Of a stretch of 64,000 nt of DNA, positions 45,884 to 54,720 are shown in pieces. Positions within the stretch are counted from its first letter, which is position 1, and each line of letters opens with the position of its first letter. The DNA is from Sphingobium sp. (GTDB lineage Bacteria > Pseudomonadota > Alphaproteobacteria > Sphingomonadales > Sphingomonadaceae). The stretch covers positions 248,001-312,000 of the forward strand of contig SPEL01000002.1 in NCBI GenBank assembly GCA_009360885.1, given 5' to 3'. The position numbers and the translations under genes were made by a program. The notes beneath the pieces are model-generated. The model searched no databases. It was given only the letters and a program-made list of their open reading frames with translations, and was not told the origin of the DNA.

Positions 45884-46949
45884 TAGCCGTCCCTGCGGCA
45901 TCAAAATTCGCTTTGGAGAATTTATCGAGCATGTGGGCCCGCGCTGCACCGCCCATTTTGTGCATCCGCACCGGGTCAGCGAGTAGTTCTGCTAGCCGCG
46001 CCGCCAGCGCCGTAGCATCACCCGGCGGCACAATCATGCCATTTTCTCCATCATTTATGCTATAGCGCATTTCACCCACAGCCGAACCAATGACTGGCAG
46101 GCCCGCAGTTAACGCCTCATGCGCGGCGATACAAAAGCCCTCAGACCGTGACGGCTGCACATAAAGATGCAGGCTACTAAGGAAGCCGCGCGAGTTATCC
46201 GTATAACCGGGCAGATGAACGCCCGCCAAACCAGCTTCTGCTGCCTGCGCGATCAGCCTTTCTCGCTCTGCCCCTTCCCCCGTGAGGGAGATACGCAGAG
46301 GTGCAGGCGGGGCAAACCCCTCGGCCTTTAATTTCGCCAATGCCTCTATCAACACATCATAGCCCTTAACCGGATGAAGCCTGCCGAGGCTGCCGATGTG
46401 AATATCTTCCCCCGCCTGCCAGCAACGTGCTTGGGGAATAGCCGGGTCCGCAAAATAAATCGGCCATGTCATCAGCCGATCAGCGGACACATGAAGGCGC
46501 TGCGCCGTCAATTCCGCGACGGAGAAGGAGTCCGCCACCCATAGCAAAGCCCGCTTCTGCAGCCCGCGCAACAGCCGCGCATTCCATGGTTTCAAAAAGG
46601 CCGCATGTTGCCAGCTAATGACCGGCAGCCCAAGGCGCGGACCAATTAACAACCCCAAAATGGACGCCCGGCTTAGCGAAGTCCAGATATGGGTCGCCCC
46701 CCATTGCTGCACCTCTTTCACCATCCAGCGCGTAGCGGCGATATGGTCCTTCTCACCGCCGTCACGCACTAATGGCTCCAACCCGGCGGCTTCTATAACC
46801 GGAAGAGCACGCCGATCCCGCCCGGTAAGGGCAAACACCTTAACCTGTGCGCCATTGTCGCGTAGCACCTGCGCAATAGCAGGCACAGGAAGGGCCGCAC
46901 CACCGCCTTCTACCGAATTAATCACATAAGCGATGCGCAAGTTTTTCAT
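45852..46949 (-). CDS. Glycosyltransferase, GT4 family
   Basis: A 365-residue GT-B enzyme. NSVEGGGAALPVPAIAQVL marks the N-terminal acceptor domain; GSLGRLHPVKGYDVLIEAL and SEGFCIAAHEALTAGLPVIG, with the E(x7)E pair, mark the donor site. ATG 46949 overlaps the flippase stop by four bases (ATGA), so the two genes are coupled. It probably adds one sugar to a lipid-linked oligosaccharide. Confidence 0.92.
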   Translation of the reverse strand: MKNLRIAYVINSVEGGGAALPVPAIAQVLRDNGAQVKVFALTGRDRRALPVIEAAGLEPLVRDGGEKDHIAATRWMVKEVQQWGATHIWTSLSRASILGLLIGPRLGLPVISWQHAAFLKPWNARLLRGLQKRALLWVADSFSVAELTAQRLHVSADRLMTWPIYFADPAIPQARCWQAGEDIHIGSLGRLHPVKGYDVLIEALAKLKAEGFAPPAPLRISLTGEGAERERLIAQAAEAGLAGVHLPGYTDNSRGFLSSLHLYVQPSRSEGFCIAAHEALTAGLPVIGSAVGEMRYSINDGENGMIVPPGDATALAARLAELLADPVRMHKMGGAARAHMLDKFSKANFDAAGTAIIDYIRRASA

Positions 46950-48214
46950 CGAACTGCACCTTCCTGTTTCAGGCTCTTCCGCCAGACCAGTGCCGCCAGC
47001 AAGCCGCTTGCCAAAACCGCCTGCCCCACCGCCTGCGCGCCTGCGCCAGCCAACCCGTAATGGGTAAGGAGCCACGGCAATATCGGCAGAAAGATCAACC
47101 CGGCGAGCAAATTAGCGCTCATCGACAAAGCAGGATAGCCCATGGCGGATAAGGCACTGCTGCATGGCGGGCCAATCATCGCAATGGCCCGCGCGAGGAC
47201 AAGCACAATCATCAACCCAGCCGCGCCAACAAACTCCGGCCCAGCGAGCAATTTCACCAGCCATGTGGGAAACAACGCAACAATCGCCACAACCGGTAAT
47301 GCCGCCAGCAAAGCAATGCCGACAACTTTCATCAATGTGCGGCGAAGAGGTGCGCCTCCCTGCCCGGCAGCAACCATGCGCGCCAGTTCAGAATAAGCCG
47401 TATTGCCCAATATCTGCGCTGGCTGCGCGATGATAACGGTTGCGCGCTGCGCCACCGCATACAGGCCCGCCATTGCCGGACCAATCACCCATCCAACGAT
47501 GAGCGGGGCAATGCGCCCCGCCAGTTCGCTCAACGTCACATCGGCATTACTGGCGATAAGGAAGCGCCAGATGCCCGGATTCTCCTCCCGCACACTGCCT
47601 TGTTCAGGGTGCAAGAGTTCCTCGCGCATATTCCGCCATGCGAGCCATAGCCCCATTCCCCACAGCACCGCAAATTCGGCAATAGCCGCCAGCAACCAAA
47701 TAGCCAGAAAAGCCGTCAGCCCCCATCCCATCAGCCATGCCACTACCGCCCCAATCAGGCGCACCGCAGGCTGCACCATATTGTGAAGGCCGATCAGGTC
47801 AAAACGCCCCAGCAATTGCAGATAGCCCGCAGGAACAGATCGAATAGATCCCAAAAGCGCAAAGCTATAAGGAATAGCAAATGCCAATGCCTCTGGCGGC
47901 CAGCCCAGATGCGGGCCAACAAAAGGCGCAAAAACCATCGCAGCAACAATAGCAGCAGCGCCGCCAGCCAGTTCGACCTTAGTGCCAAAATGCAGCAACC
48001 GTGCAAGGCGATGTCGCGCCCCATCCCGGCTGGCTTCGGCCCCATAGCGCACAATGGCCTGCCATGCGGGAAATTCGATTATCCCACCCACTGCCGTCAC
48101 ATAGGCATGCATCAGGATAAGGAGACCATAATCATGCGGCCCCAAGGCACGCGCCACGACAATCAACGTCACGAGGCTGATAAGCCCCGCCCCTGCCTTA
48201 CCGCCCATCACCAT
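46946..48214 (-). CDS. Oligosaccharide flippase (Wzx/MATE-like)
   Basis: A 422-residue or slightly longer polytopic protein of the polysaccharide transporter family, moving lipid-linked repeat units across the inner membrane. The family opening ISLVTLIVVARALGPHDYG is intact and twelve or more helices follow. The annotated ATG is poorly supported: no Shine-Dalgarno sequence precedes it, and the frame continues upstream through RRIYAGLG, the usual amphipathic start, to a TGA with no ATG, GTG or TTG. An ATT at 48271 with GGAGA just upstream is a possible rare start. Coupled to the GT4 gene downstream. Confidence 0.88.
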   Translation of the reverse strand: MVMGGKAGAGLISLVTLIVVARALGPHDYGLLILMHAYVTAVGGIIEFPAWQAIVRYGAEASRDGARHRLARLLHFGTKVELAGGAAAIVAAMVFAPFVGPHLGWPPEALAFAIPYSFALLGSIRSVPAGYLQLLGRFDLIGLHNMVQPAVRLIGAVVAWLMGWGLTAFLAIWLLAAIAEFAVLWGMGLWLAWRNMREELLHPEQGSVREENPGIWRFLIASNADVTLSELAGRIAPLIVGWVIGPAMAGLYAVAQRATVIIAQPAQILGNTAYSELARMVAAGQGGAPLRRTLMKVVGIALLAALPVVAIVALFPTWLVKLLAGPEFVGAAGLMIVLVLARAIAMIGPPCSSALSAMGYPALSMSANLLAGLIFLPILPWLLTHYGLAGAGAQAVGQAVLASGLLAALVWRKSLKQEGAVR

Positions 48215-48368
48215 GCCCAGTCCGGCGTAAATCCGCCGAACAATGGACGTAGAAGTTGCTTGGGATGAAATAGCCGGTCTCCATTCTGCTAATGATGCGC
48301 AGACAGGAAAGCGCCTAGAACATTTTCATGTCAGAGGAAACCATCAGACAGCAGGAACACCGCCTGTG

Positions 48369-49160
48369 TTAAAAATTCCGTTCCCGTAATTTCACCTGTA
48401 CCAGCCCCCTGCGCGCAAAGCGTTTGGCAAGAAACTGATAGAAAAACCACTTTTTCCCAAAAGCCGGGGTGAAACGATACACCATGCGTTCTCCCCACGT
48501 CCAGCTAACAGCGCTACGATCCCCCCTCCGGTCAGATGGAAAGCAATAATGGTTGGGATGATAGCGGATCACCCCATGATCGCGCACGCGCTCATACACC
48601 TCATGGTCATAAAGCAAATAGGGCCAGTCGCGGCTTTCAAACCCGCCAACCCGCCGTACAACATCCGTTCTATAACAATGCGCATAACCGCCCGCATGGC
48701 ATTGACTGCCGAACCAGCGGGACTTCCTCATAATTTTGCGAATACGGCTCTGGCTTTTCTCGCTCTCCAGCGGGGCATAGAGATCAACTGCCATCACACC
48801 CACAACCGCCGGAGAGTGCCCCCCACCATTTTCAAACAAGCTAATGCATTGTCGTACATAATGGGACGGATAGATCGTATCCGCATCACAAGACGCCACA
48901 TAGGGTGACTGTGCTGCCGCCAGACCTTGTTCCAGCGTAGGAAGCTGACCCGGCACCGGATTATGCAGATAGTATACCGCAATATCGGGATAACGCGCCA
49001 TTACTGCCCGTGCTATATCAACACTGCCGTCGCTGGACGCATTATCCACCAATATCAGGCAAAAATCACGGCAATCCTGCTGCCCCAGAGATTCCAAAGT
49101 CTGCGGCAGATACTTTCGTTCGTTAAAATAAGGAATGATAATCGAAAGTTTAACCGACAT
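48369..49160 (-). CDS. Glycosyltransferase, GT2 family
   Basis: A 263-residue GT-A enzyme: IIIPYFNERKYLPQTLESL, VDNASSDGS and the DxD equivalent CDADT are typical; YDHEVYERVRDHG lies in the acceptor region. The C-terminus is basic and probably peripheral to the membrane. Same strand as the flippase, 98-155 bases upstream of it depending on the flippase start. Confidence 0.92.
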   Translation of the reverse strand: MSVKLSIIIPYFNERKYLPQTLESLGQQDCRDFCLILVDNASSDGSVDIARAVMARYPDIAVYYLHNPVPGQLPTLEQGLAAAQSPYVASCDADTIYPSHYVRQCISLFENGGGHSPAVVGVMAVDLYAPLESEKSQSRIRKIMRKSRWFGSQCHAGGYAHCYRTDVVRRVGGFESRDWPYLLYDHEVYERVRDHGVIRYHPNHYCFPSDRRGDRSAVSWTWGERMVYRFTPAFGKKWFFYQFLAKRFARRGLVQVKLRERNF

Positions 49161-49313
49161 GCCGCCCCCAACATGATAAGACCGTATAAATGCTCAGATA
49201 ATTAAATATCCATGAAACCCGTATCCAGCCGAATGCAGATACTCCAATACCATGTTTCATTTATGAAATTAGCGCGTGCCAGCATAGCTGACGAACAAAA
49301 GCTCAGTCCGGCT

Positions 49314-50471
49314 TCACCCTCTTTCCGCTAGTCGCGCAATCACCTCTGCGCCGCGATCAGAAGAAGGACGATCCGTAATATCGAAACTATCTGCGAACAG
49401 CGCCTGCTGCACCGCGCGATAACGACTATCATGGAGAGATTGCGCCCGTTCCAGCGCGCCCGGTAGCTGATCTGGCGCAGTAATCACCTCACCAGCGTGC
49501 CAGTGCAGAAAATTAGGGTCATTCTGCCAGTCAAACCCATGGCTGTTCACAAAAATACAGGGCCGCGGGCGCAGCAGAAACTCATAGACCTGACTGCTGG
49601 CGTCACCCAGATATATATCCGCCGCCAGCGTATAGCTCATATCAGTAGAGGCGCGACTGCCGGTATCGATCTTTATATTAGGGGCCTGACGGAACTTATC
49701 ATCAATGCGCCCCGGTCGGTCGATCCGCATTTTATCGATGGTGACGACGAATTTCCGTTCAAACAGCATCACATGCGGTGCGAAAATAAGCTCCTGATCC
49801 GCATGGCCAAGATAATAGTCCAATATCGCCCGGCCATCTTTATACCATGAGGAAAGATGCGGCGATGGATGCGGGTTATAGAGGGTGATGGGCGGCTGAT
49901 GCGGCGGCCTTGCATCGCGGCTCCCCTCTGGCAACAGGTCAAATTTGGGATAACCCACAATCGTCACCTTCGCGCGATCGAGGCCAGCCTCTTCTATCAG
50001 GCGGCGACGAATTTTGGGACCGGAACAAAGCACATGGTCAAAGCCAGCACTCGCAGGGTCAAAACCGATGGCCCGATCCCCCGCGCCATGACGCGTGTGA
50101 ACGATTTTGAGGGCGCTGAGGCCATAATGTGTTTTTAAGAGAAGCGATGTTTTCTCCGCCACCACCAGCACGTCAAGGCTGCGGAAAAAATCAAGATTAT
50201 CGCGGTAAATCAGGACTTTCGAGGCTGGCACGACCTTACCCAGCATACCGGAAAGCAAGCGAGAAACCCCAGAAAGACCCAGCTCCACATGCTGAATCCG
50301 GGTTCCGATCAAATCCCCGCCGATGCGGCGCACTTCGTCGGCCATCCGGCTATTACTGGTGGCAACGATGATCTCACCAGCAAAACCACCCCGTGCCAGC
50401 GCCATCGCAATAGGCAGGCTATGGGCGACCTGATGAATCTGGTCGTGATTGAACAGGAAGCCGACACGCAT
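49314..50471 (-). CDS. CDP-glycerol glycerophosphotransferase-like GT-B enzyme
   Basis: A 385-residue protein. KIVHTRHGAGDRAIGF resembles the glycerophosphotransferase signature H-G, GYPKFDLLP precedes the second domain, YNPHPS and FAPHVMLFER are in the donor half, and SYTLAADIYLGDASSQVYEFL matches the TagF/TagB D-x-S-S segment. Family members polymerise glycerol phosphate or transfer related groups in teichoic acid-like or capsule synthesis; Gram-negative versions often build phosphodiester-linked capsules. The donor is not proved. Confidence 0.84.
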   Translation of the reverse strand: MRVGFLFNHDQIHQVAHSLPIAMALARGGFAGEIIVATSNSRMADEVRRIGGDLIGTRIQHVELGLSGVSRLLSGMLGKVVPASKVLIYRDNLDFFRSLDVLVVAEKTSLLLKTHYGLSALKIVHTRHGAGDRAIGFDPASAGFDHVLCSGPKIRRRLIEEAGLDRAKVTIVGYPKFDLLPEGSRDARPPHQPPITLYNPHPSPHLSSWYKDGRAILDYYLGHADQELIFAPHVMLFERKFVVTIDKMRIDRPGRIDDKFRQAPNIKIDTGSRASTDMSYTLAADIYLGDASSQVYEFLLRPRPCIFVNSHGFDWQNDPNFLHWHAGEVITAPDQLPGALERAQSLHDSRYRAVQQALFADSFDITDRPSSDRGAEVIARLAERG

Positions 50472-50527
50472 TCATCGCGCCATAAGCCGCATCAGGGGGC
50501 AGATCAAGCGATCAGCACCAGCAATAG

Positions 50528-50560
50528 AAAAAAGGGCGAGAAAGCTGTGCCTCCCCGCCC
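50528..50560 (-). terminator. Terminator of ilvA
   Basis: On the minus strand GGGCG and CGCCC arms (plus-strand 50556-50560 and 50534-50538) with extra internal pairing are followed by six T. It lies about 30 bases after the ilvA stop. Confidence 0.75.
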
Positions 50561-50588
50561 CTCATCCTGATTTAATGCGGCCAGTTTA

Positions 50589-51845
50589 CTATGCCAGTTC
50601 GACCGGCGAAACCTCAAAACCTGCGGCCTGCAGCGCCGCAATCAGATGATCGAGATGCTCTGCATCGCGGGTTTCGCATTCCACATCCAGCGACAGACCT
50701 TTGGCGGGCAGATTGGTGAAAATGCGCTGATGCGACAGTTCAAGGATGTTGACCGATTGCTCATCAAAGATGCGCGACACCTGAAACAGTGAACCCGGGC
50801 GGTCCTTCAGGCGAATACGCAGGCGCGCCAAACGCCCCGAACGCGCCAGATCGCGCAGCAACACATTGGCGAGCAGCCGCGTATCGACATTGCCGCCGGT
50901 GAGGACCAGCCCCACCTTACGACCGGCAAACATTTCCTTATTATTGATAAGCGCCGCGAGACCCGCCGCGCCGGCCCCTTCCACCACCGTCTTTTCGATC
51001 TGCACCAACAGGCTGACAGCCTGTTCGAGAGAACGCTCACTCACCAGCACTATGTCATCAACCAACGCGCCAATAATCCGGCGAGTCATATAGCCCGGCT
51101 CCTTAACGGCGATACCCTCTGCCAGAGTATCACCATCACAGGGCAGGCTGGCGTCTTTAATAACATCATACATAGATGGGTAGAGTTCCGCCTGAACGCC
51201 GATGAGGCGAATATCAGGGTTAATTCCCCGCGCCGTGACACTAATGCCAGACAGCAGACCACCACCACCAATCGGTATAATCAGCGTATCAATGTCCGGT
51301 GCATCCGCCAGCATTTCGAGCGCAACCGTACCCTGTCCCGCAATGATCGCTGGCTCATCAAAGGGATGCACGAAGGTCAGCCCTTCCTGTGTTTCCAGCG
51401 TGCGGGCGTGGGCATAGGCATCGTCAAATGTCTCACCATGCAGCACAACCGTGGCACCGTGGCCCTTGGTCTGCATAACCTTCACCACCGGGGTCGGCAC
51501 CGGCATCACAATCGTTACCGGCACGCCCAGACGCGCACCATGATAGGCAAGCCCCTGCGCGTGGTTGCCCGCAGACGCGGCAATAACGCCCTTAGCCCGT
51601 GCCTCCGGGCTGAGCATCAGCAACCGGTTGAGCGCACCACGCTCCTTATAAGCAGCCGTAAACTGAAGATTTTCAAACTTCAGATACACCTCTGCCCCTG
51701 TCAGCGCCGACAAAGTCTTGCTGAGCATGATTGGCGTATGAATGATCGCGCCCCTAATTCGCTCATGGGCCGCGCGCACATCGTCAATGGACACAGGCAA
51801 CTGCGCTGCCGTGTCTTTGTTGCGAAGGCTGGTCCCATACTTCAT
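50589..51845 (-). CDS. ilvA: Threonine ammonia-lyase with C-terminal ACT domain
   Basis: A 418-residue PLP enzyme that deaminates threonine to 2-oxobutyrate, the first step to isoleucine. The PLP Lys is in FTAAYKERGALNRL, the phosphate loop is PIGGGGLLSG, and a single ACT domain follows (about 340-415, RPGSLFQVSRIFDEQSVNI). One ACT domain and this length match the TdcB/YgkL-like branch more than the two-ACT E. coli IlvA. The ATG at 51845 fits the family; the longer frame is rejected. It is divergent from the beta-hydroxyacid dehydrogenase across 92 bases. Confidence 0.93.
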   Translation of the reverse strand: MKYGTSLRNKDTAAQLPVSIDDVRAAHERIRGAIIHTPIMLSKTLSALTGAEVYLKFENLQFTAAYKERGALNRLLMLSPEARAKGVIAASAGNHAQGLAYHGARLGVPVTIVMPVPTPVVKVMQTKGHGATVVLHGETFDDAYAHARTLETQEGLTFVHPFDEPAIIAGQGTVALEMLADAPDIDTLIIPIGGGGLLSGISVTARGINPDIRLIGVQAELYPSMYDVIKDASLPCDGDTLAEGIAVKEPGYMTRRIIGALVDDIVLVSERSLEQAVSLLVQIEKTVVEGAGAAGLAALINNKEMFAGRKVGLVLTGGNVDTRLLANVLLRDLARSGRLARLRIRLKDRPGSLFQVSRIFDEQSVNILELSHQRIFTNLPAKGLSLDVECETRDAEHLDHLIAALQAAGFEVSPVELA

Positions 51846-51937
51846 TGGGGGTGATATCCTTTCATATGTTTGTGTGATGCGTATAATATCGCACGGATGC
51901 CCTAGGCTTCCCCACACAAAATGTCTATGGATAGCCA

Positions 51938-52807
51938 ATGGCAAATATAGCGTTTATCGGGCTGGGCGTCATGGGCGCACCTATGGCGGGGCATCTGGCA
52001 CAGGCCGGGCATAATCTGGTCGTGTTCAACCGCACCATGTCAAAGGCCAGCGCATGGACAGAAAAATATGGCGGCGAAGTGGCCGTCAGCCCGGCTCAGG
52101 CGGCGCAGGATGCTGAAATTGTCATCACCTGTGTCGGCAATGATGATGATTTACGCGCCGTCACGTTGGAATCAGACGGCGCATTTCGTACCATATCCAA
52201 GGGCAGCCTGTTCATCGACCATAGCACGGTTTCCGCCCATATAGCGCGGGAACTGGCGACGGAAGGTGAAAAACGCGGCTTTCACTGCGTTGACGCCCCG
52301 GTCTCTGGCGGGCAGGCAGGCGCAGAGAATGGCGTCCTTTCCGTCATGTGCGGCGGAACAGACCCGGCCATTGCCGCCGCGCGTATCGTGATGCAGGCTT
52401 ATGCCGCACGCGTCACCCATATTGGCGCGGCAGGCACCGGGCAGACCGCGAAGATGGTGAACCAGATTTGCATTGCAGGGGTGGTTCAGGGCGTTGCCGA
52501 AGCCCTGCGATTCGCGCAGGCTTCGGGCCTCGACACAGACAAAGTTTATGACGCTATATCCGGCGGCGCGGCGCAAAGCTGGCAGCTCGTCAATCGCTGG
52601 CCAACCATGGCGAAGGATGAATTTGATTTCGGCTTTGCGATTGACTGGATGCGCAAGGATCTTGGCATCGCCCTGAATGAGGCACGCAATAATGGCGCAA
52701 CCCTGCCCATGACCGCACTGGTCGATCAATTCTATGCCGATGTGCAGGCCATGGGCGGCGGCAGGCAGGACACCAGCGCCCTCATCCGCCGGATAGACCG
52801 CCGGTAA
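51938..52807 (+). CDS. Beta-hydroxyacid dehydrogenase family oxidoreductase
   Basis: A 289-residue NAD(P)-dependent enzyme of the 3-hydroxyisobutyrate/tartronate semialdehyde reductase family. It shows IAFIGLGVMGAPMAGHL (Rossmann loop), VFNRT (NADP-type), the substrate loop DAPVSGGQAGAENG and the catalytic Lys in TGQTAKMVNQ. Substrate is unresolved; succinic semialdehyde or glyoxylate-type reductases are near relatives. It overlaps the next gene by one base (TAATGA), so they form an operon. Confidence 0.93.
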   Translation: MANIAFIGLGVMGAPMAGHLAQAGHNLVVFNRTMSKASAWTEKYGGEVAVSPAQAAQDAEIVITCVGNDDDLRAVTLESDGAFRTISKGSLFIDHSTVSAHIARELATEGEKRGFHCVDAPVSGGQAGAENGVLSVMCGGTDPAIAAARIVMQAYAARVTHIGAAGTGQTAKMVNQICIAGVVQGVAEALRFAQASGLDTDKVYDAISGGAAQSWQLVNRWPTMAKDEFDFGFAIDWMRKDLGIALNEARNNGATLPMTALVDQFYADVQAMGGGRQDTSALIRRIDRR

Positions 52808-54564
52808 TGAAGGCATCTGCATTGCGGGTTCGTCCTTTCCTCCGCCTTATCTTGCTTTCCGGTGCCGCCTGTGCGCTCGCGCTCTCTCCTGCGCAGGCCC
52901 GCAAGAAAAAGGCAGAGCCACTCCCCCCCGCCGAAAATGGCCTGATTGATAATGTAAACGGCCTGTCTATTGGCGTGGATGGCCGGATCAGCCATTTTAC
53001 CGGCCTGCTGATCGACAAAGAAGGCCGCGTCAAGCAACGCCTTTCCACGCAGGACAAGCGCCCCGACCATCTGCGTTTTCGTATGGATGGCAAGGGGCGG
53101 ACGCTCATCCCTTCCTTTGTTGATGGCCATACCAGCCTCATCAAGACCGGCATAGCGCGTATGACGCTTGATCTCTCCGGGGCGCGATCCTTCGCAGAAA
53201 CCAAGGCGATGATCGCCGCTTATGCGCGGGAAAATCAGGGCCGCAAATGGATATTGGGTCGGGGGTGGAACCCGGCAGGATGGGGAACAGAGGACAGTGA
53301 CGCTCTTCTCCCCACTGCGGCTGATCTCGATGCTGTTATTTCTGATATTCCTGTCTGGCTGGAAAGCGCAGACGGAGAAATGGGCTGGGCCAACAGCCTT
53401 GCGATGAAACAGGCAGCCATTAGCGCGACCACCCAATCCCCTCCCACGGGGCGTATTATCATGGCAGGCGGCAAGCCATCCGGCCTATTCACCGGCGGAG
53501 CGATGGACCTCATCAGCCACATCATCCCTCCGCCCGCGCCCAAGGACCGGGATGTTGCGCTCGACAAAGCGCAACCTCTGTTCCTCGCCGCTGGCATCAG
53601 CAGCATTGCAGATATGGGGACCAGCCTTGATGACTGGCAGTCGCTGCGCCGCGCGGGCGACCGGGGTGCGCTGCGCCTGCGTATATCGGGTTACGCCAGT
53701 GGGATCACCGATATGGTGACGATAGCCGGACCGGGGCCGACTCCATGGCTGTATGGGGACCATCTACGCCTTGGCGGCGTGCATTTCACGCTGGATGGCA
53801 GCATCGCGGCGCGCACCGCATGGCTGAAGGCCCCTTATGCCGATGCACCGGCTGAAAAAGGCGCGATGCGCATCGACACTACACGGCTACGCAACCAGAT
53901 GAGCCGCGCCGCGATGGATGGATTCCAGATCGCCCTTTCCGCCAGCGGAGACGCGGCGGTTGAAGAAGCGATTTACGCCATTGATGAACTCGCCGCCACT
54001 TATGAAGGCGACCGGCGCTGGCGCATTGAGGGGGCGGATATCATCGCCCCCAACGACAAAACCCGCCTTAACGCTCATGGTGCGTTGGTAACAGCACATC
54101 CCGCATTGCTGGTAGACCCCGGGGAAGCTGCAACACTGCGCCGCCGCCTTGGCGCGGAGCGGCCCTTTGGCATCCCCATCGGGCTGAACAGCTCGCTCGG
54201 CCTAGGTAGCTGGGCTGGCGGAGCCGTCTCCTCCCCATTTATCAGCATCGCGGCGGCCATGGGCTATCGGGGCAATGCGCAGATCATCGTACCAGACACT
54301 GAAAGGCTGAGCTTCGCACAGGCGCTCGCTGCCCACACCATAAACGCCGCTTATGCGATACAGGCAGAGAAGCGCATTGGCGCGCTGGAGCTTGGGCAAT
54401 GGGCCGATTTCTTGCTGCTGGACCGCGACATCAGCACATCAACGCCCGATGCCATCGCCGCAACCCGCCTGATGGAACATTGGATGGCGGGCCAGCGCGT
54501 GTGGATGGCGGGCGAGACTATCACAACAAGCGAAAGCCCATCAGCATCAGACGGCGGGCGATAG
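52807..54564 (+). CDS. Exported amidohydrolase-3 (YtcJ-like) protein lacking metal ligands
   Basis: A 585-residue protein with a signal peptide (cleavage near AQARKK) and the YtcJ-type amidohydrolase layout: PSFVDGHTSLI (about 103-113), TGRIIMAGGKPSGLF, LDGSIAARTAWLKAPYAD, GFQIALSASGD, RIEGADIIAP, and the C-terminal RIGALELGQWADFLLLDRD. The ligand positions are largely changed: the first HxH is H108-T-S110, the QVxxHAIGD His is Ser378, the RIEHA His is Gly409, and the GSD Asp region reads IGLNSS (461 onward). Fold residues remain, so it looks like a pseudoenzyme or an enzyme with altered chemistry. Coupled to the upstream dehydrogenase. Confidence 0.86.
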   Translation: MKASALRVRPFLRLILLSGAACALALSPAQARKKKAEPLPPAENGLIDNVNGLSIGVDGRISHFTGLLIDKEGRVKQRLSTQDKRPDHLRFRMDGKGRTLIPSFVDGHTSLIKTGIARMTLDLSGARSFAETKAMIAAYARENQGRKWILGRGWNPAGWGTEDSDALLPTAADLDAVISDIPVWLESADGEMGWANSLAMKQAAISATTQSPPTGRIIMAGGKPSGLFTGGAMDLISHIIPPPAPKDRDVALDKAQPLFLAAGISSIADMGTSLDDWQSLRRAGDRGALRLRISGYASGITDMVTIAGPGPTPWLYGDHLRLGGVHFTLDGSIAARTAWLKAPYADAPAEKGAMRIDTTRLRNQMSRAAMDGFQIALSASGDAAVEEAIYAIDELAATYEGDRRWRIEGADIIAPNDKTRLNAHGALVTAHPALLVDPGEAATLRRRLGAERPFGIPIGLNSSLGLGSWAGGAVSSPFISIAAAMGYRGNAQIIVPDTERLSFAQALAAHTINAAYAIQAEKRIGALELGQWADFLLLDRDISTSTPDAIAATRLMEHWMAGQRVWMAGETITTSESPSASDGGR

Positions 54565-54720
54565 AGCAATTCCCAGACAGGCATCATCATCCACTCGCCC
54601 AACAACGCATTGCCTTTATACGTAACGGCCATTTGAACTGAGCGGCGGAAAACGAACCTTATTACGCCTCAACTGCTTCAAGGCGCTCGGAAACGGTGCC
54701 AGATTAAGGCGCCCCTACCC

